Positions 6,156-7,114 of a stretch of 7,114 bases of DNA are shown piece after piece. Source of the stretch: JBFISM01 sp041608535 (GTDB lineage Bacteria > Actinomycetota > Acidimicrobiia > Spongiisociales > UBA5794); NCBI GenBank assembly GCA_041608535.1, contig JBFISM010000166.1, positions 1 to 7,114 on the forward strand, read 5' to 3'. The notes beneath the pieces were generated by a model. That model was not told the DNA's origin. It saw only the letters and a list, made by a program, of their open reading frames with translations, and did no database searches. A program made the position numbers and the translations under genes. Numbering within the stretch: position 1 is the first letter of the stretch; every line of letters begins with the position of its first letter.

Positions 6156-6917
6156 ATGCGCAAGGTGCTCGTGCTCGTCCCTTTTCCGATGTCTCCCGAG
6201 CAGCTGGAACTGCGCCGGGCGCAAGCGGACGCGGCCGAGCTGCCGCCCGACATGCAGCTCGACTATCGCCCGGTGCTGGCGGCTCCTTCTTCGTATGTCT
6301 CCCATCACGATTACGTGCTGGCCGACATGTCGCTCTTTGCCGCCGGGCTGGACGCTCAGGCTGATGGATACGACGCCGTGTGCGTCGACACGGTGAGCGA
6401 TTCCGGGGTCGCCGCGCTGCGGTCGATGCTCGACATCCCGGTCATCGCCGCCGGGCGCTCGATGTTCCTCATCGCACTCATGCTGGGACGCAAGTTCGGC
6501 ATCGTGACGATGTGGGAGAACTGGTTCGGGCTCTACGAGCGCACCCTCAAAGATCTCCAGATGGTGGATCGTTGCGCCGGGATGCGTGCGGCGGGGGTCA
6601 AGCCCGACAACCGCAACCTGCTGGGCGGCAAGGACGAGGTGCTTCCGCTGCTGCTCGACGCCGCCACCAAGCTCGTCGAGATCGACGGGGCCGACGTCAT
6701 CCTCCTCGGATCGACGACCATGCACGAAGCCCACGGATATCTTGCCCAGCGTCTGCCGGTACCCGTGATCAACGGCGGGCCGCTGTCGTACCAGATCGCC
6801 GAAGCGATGACTGCGCTCCATCTCACCCACAGCCGGAGGGCCTATCCCAAGCCGCATGTCCCCAAGCCGGCAATGATCGAGGCGATGATGCGGGCTGCCG
6901 CCGAGGCCGACTCGTGA
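6156..6917 (+). CDS. Asp/Glu/hydantoin racemase-fold protein lacking both catalytic cysteines
   Basis: Protein of 253 residues with the two-domain alpha/beta fold of the Asp/Glu/hydantoin racemase superfamily (Pfam PF01177), which includes racemases, maleate isomerase and arylmalonate decarboxylase. Supporting blocks are MRKVLVLVPF (1-10), GYDAVCVDTVSDSGVAALRS (71-90), LDIPVIAAGRSM (92-103), the strand and turn KFGIVTMWENW (113-123), GADVILLGSTTMH (178-190) and LPVPVINGG (200-208). In hydantoin racemases the two catalytic cysteines sit in 'ACFGDPG' and 'VLGCTGM'; here the gapless equivalents are Thr79 and Ser186. The only cysteines are Cys76 and Cys140, not at those sites. It may therefore be a decarboxylase, isomerase, lyase or non-Cys enzyme rather than a racemase. 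The ATG start is fixed by an in-frame TAG at 6144-6146. The final TGA overlaps the next gene's GTG (GTGA). Confidence 0.85.
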   Translation: MRKVLVLVPFPMSPEQLELRRAQADAAELPPDMQLDYRPVLAAPSSYVSHHDYVLADMSLFAAGLDAQADGYDAVCVDTVSDSGVAALRSMLDIPVIAAGRSMFLIALMLGRKFGIVTMWENWFGLYERTLKDLQMVDRCAGMRAAGVKPDNRNLLGGKDEVLPLLLDAATKLVEIDGADVILLGSTTMHEAHGYLAQRLPVPVINGGPLSYQIAEAMTALHLTHSRRAYPKPHVPKPAMIEAMMRAAAEADS

Positions 6918-7114
6918 CTCGCATTCTCGTTCTCGTGCCGTTTGCTCTCGCTGCCGAAGACGTCGACAAGCGGCGTGAGCAGACGGCCGAGGTGCAGCTG
7001 CGCCCCGGGGTTGCGTTCGAGTTCCGCCCGGTTGCGGCGGGTCCGACCAGCTTCACGAGCCCCCACGATTGGGCGTTGATGGACCTGGCGTTGTTCGAGG
7101 CCGGTCTCGATGCC
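6914..7114 (+). CDS. Second Asp/Glu/hydantoin racemase-fold protein, tandem paralogue (3' end outside window)
   Basis: The first 67 residues are visible: GTG start, then TRILVLVPFALAAEDVDKR and, further on, FEFRPVAAGPTSFTSPHDW and DLALFEAGLDA. Aligned without gaps to the preceding protein, I count 31 of 67 identical residues (about 46%), including VLVPF, RPV, the HD pair at 51-52 and AGLDA at 63-67. It is thus a tandem duplicate that has diverged. It begins within the previous stop codon (GTGA), with GAGG seven bases ahead inside the upstream gene, so the two are translationally coupled and could form a heteromeric enzyme or act in sequence. The catalytic positions (equivalents of 79 and 186) lie outside the window, so whether this copy keeps the cysteines is unknown. 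Confidence 0.85.
   Translation, partial: MTRILVLVPFALAAEDVDKRREQTAEVQLRPGVAFEFRPVAAGPTSFTSPHDWALMDLALFEAGLDA

Noticed and set aside
4852..6396. Long plus-strand open frame (514 codons) antisense to the flavoprotein
   Set aside because: It covers a flavoprotein with clear FAD motifs on the other strand and runs into the racemase-like gene out of frame. Its composition is that of a shadow frame.
5982..6857. Minus-strand frame antisense to the racemase-like gene (291 codons)
   Set aside because: No domain can be seen, and the plus strand has a convincing racemase-fold gene with its start fixed by an upstream stop.

Overview
The window is dense, GC-rich bacterial DNA with no mobile element, RNA gene or CRISPR array visible. 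It most likely comes from an actinobacterium, perhaps of the Acidimicrobiia type. The reasons are the high GC, frequent GTG starts, a putative F420-dependent luciferase-like oxidoreductase of an actinobacterial family, an extracytoplasmic lipoprotein with an Asp-Thr-Thr-Ala-Ala linker, and gene starts that look leaderless. The taxonomic call is inference from style, not from a marker gene.

Region 1 (3683 down to 1, minus strand) is one compact operon for a polar-amino-acid-type ABC importer. In transcription order it holds an IclR-family regulator, a substrate-binding lipoprotein, two paralogous membrane permeases and an ATPase that runs off the left edge. The regulator's stop overlaps the lipoprotein's start (ATGA), and the last three genes are separated by 1 to 9 bases. 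The one larger gap, between lipoprotein and first permease, holds a perfect 11-bp GC-rich hairpin, a plausible device for making more binding protein than membrane components. A promoter with a good -35 and a fair -10 precedes the regulator, and two perfect palindromes lie just downstream of it.

Region 2 (3886-4767, plus strand) is a luciferase-like (LLM) oxidoreductase divergent from the importer operon. Its last 12 bases overlap the 3' end of the next gene.

Region 3 (6126 down to 4756, minus strand) is an FAD_binding_2-type flavoprotein dehydrogenase/reductase. Region 4 (6156 to the right edge, plus strand) holds two tandem Asp/Glu/hydantoin-racemase-fold proteins, the second cut by the window edge. 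The flavoprotein and the first racemase-like gene start only 29 bases apart, and each has a TAnnnT hexamer exactly 6 bases before its start codon, as expected for back-to-back leaderless promoters.

Taken together the genes look like an uptake-and-catabolism cassette for an amino-acid-like, hydantoin-like or related carboxylic substrate: import under IclR control, then conversion by racemase-fold enzymes, a flavoprotein and an LLM oxidoreductase. The substrate cannot be named from sequence. The most unusual points are that the complete racemase-fold protein has Thr and Ser where the two catalytic cysteines of hydantoin/glutamate racemases belong, and that the flavoprotein has Tyr where fumarate-reductase-type enzymes have their catalytic arginines.
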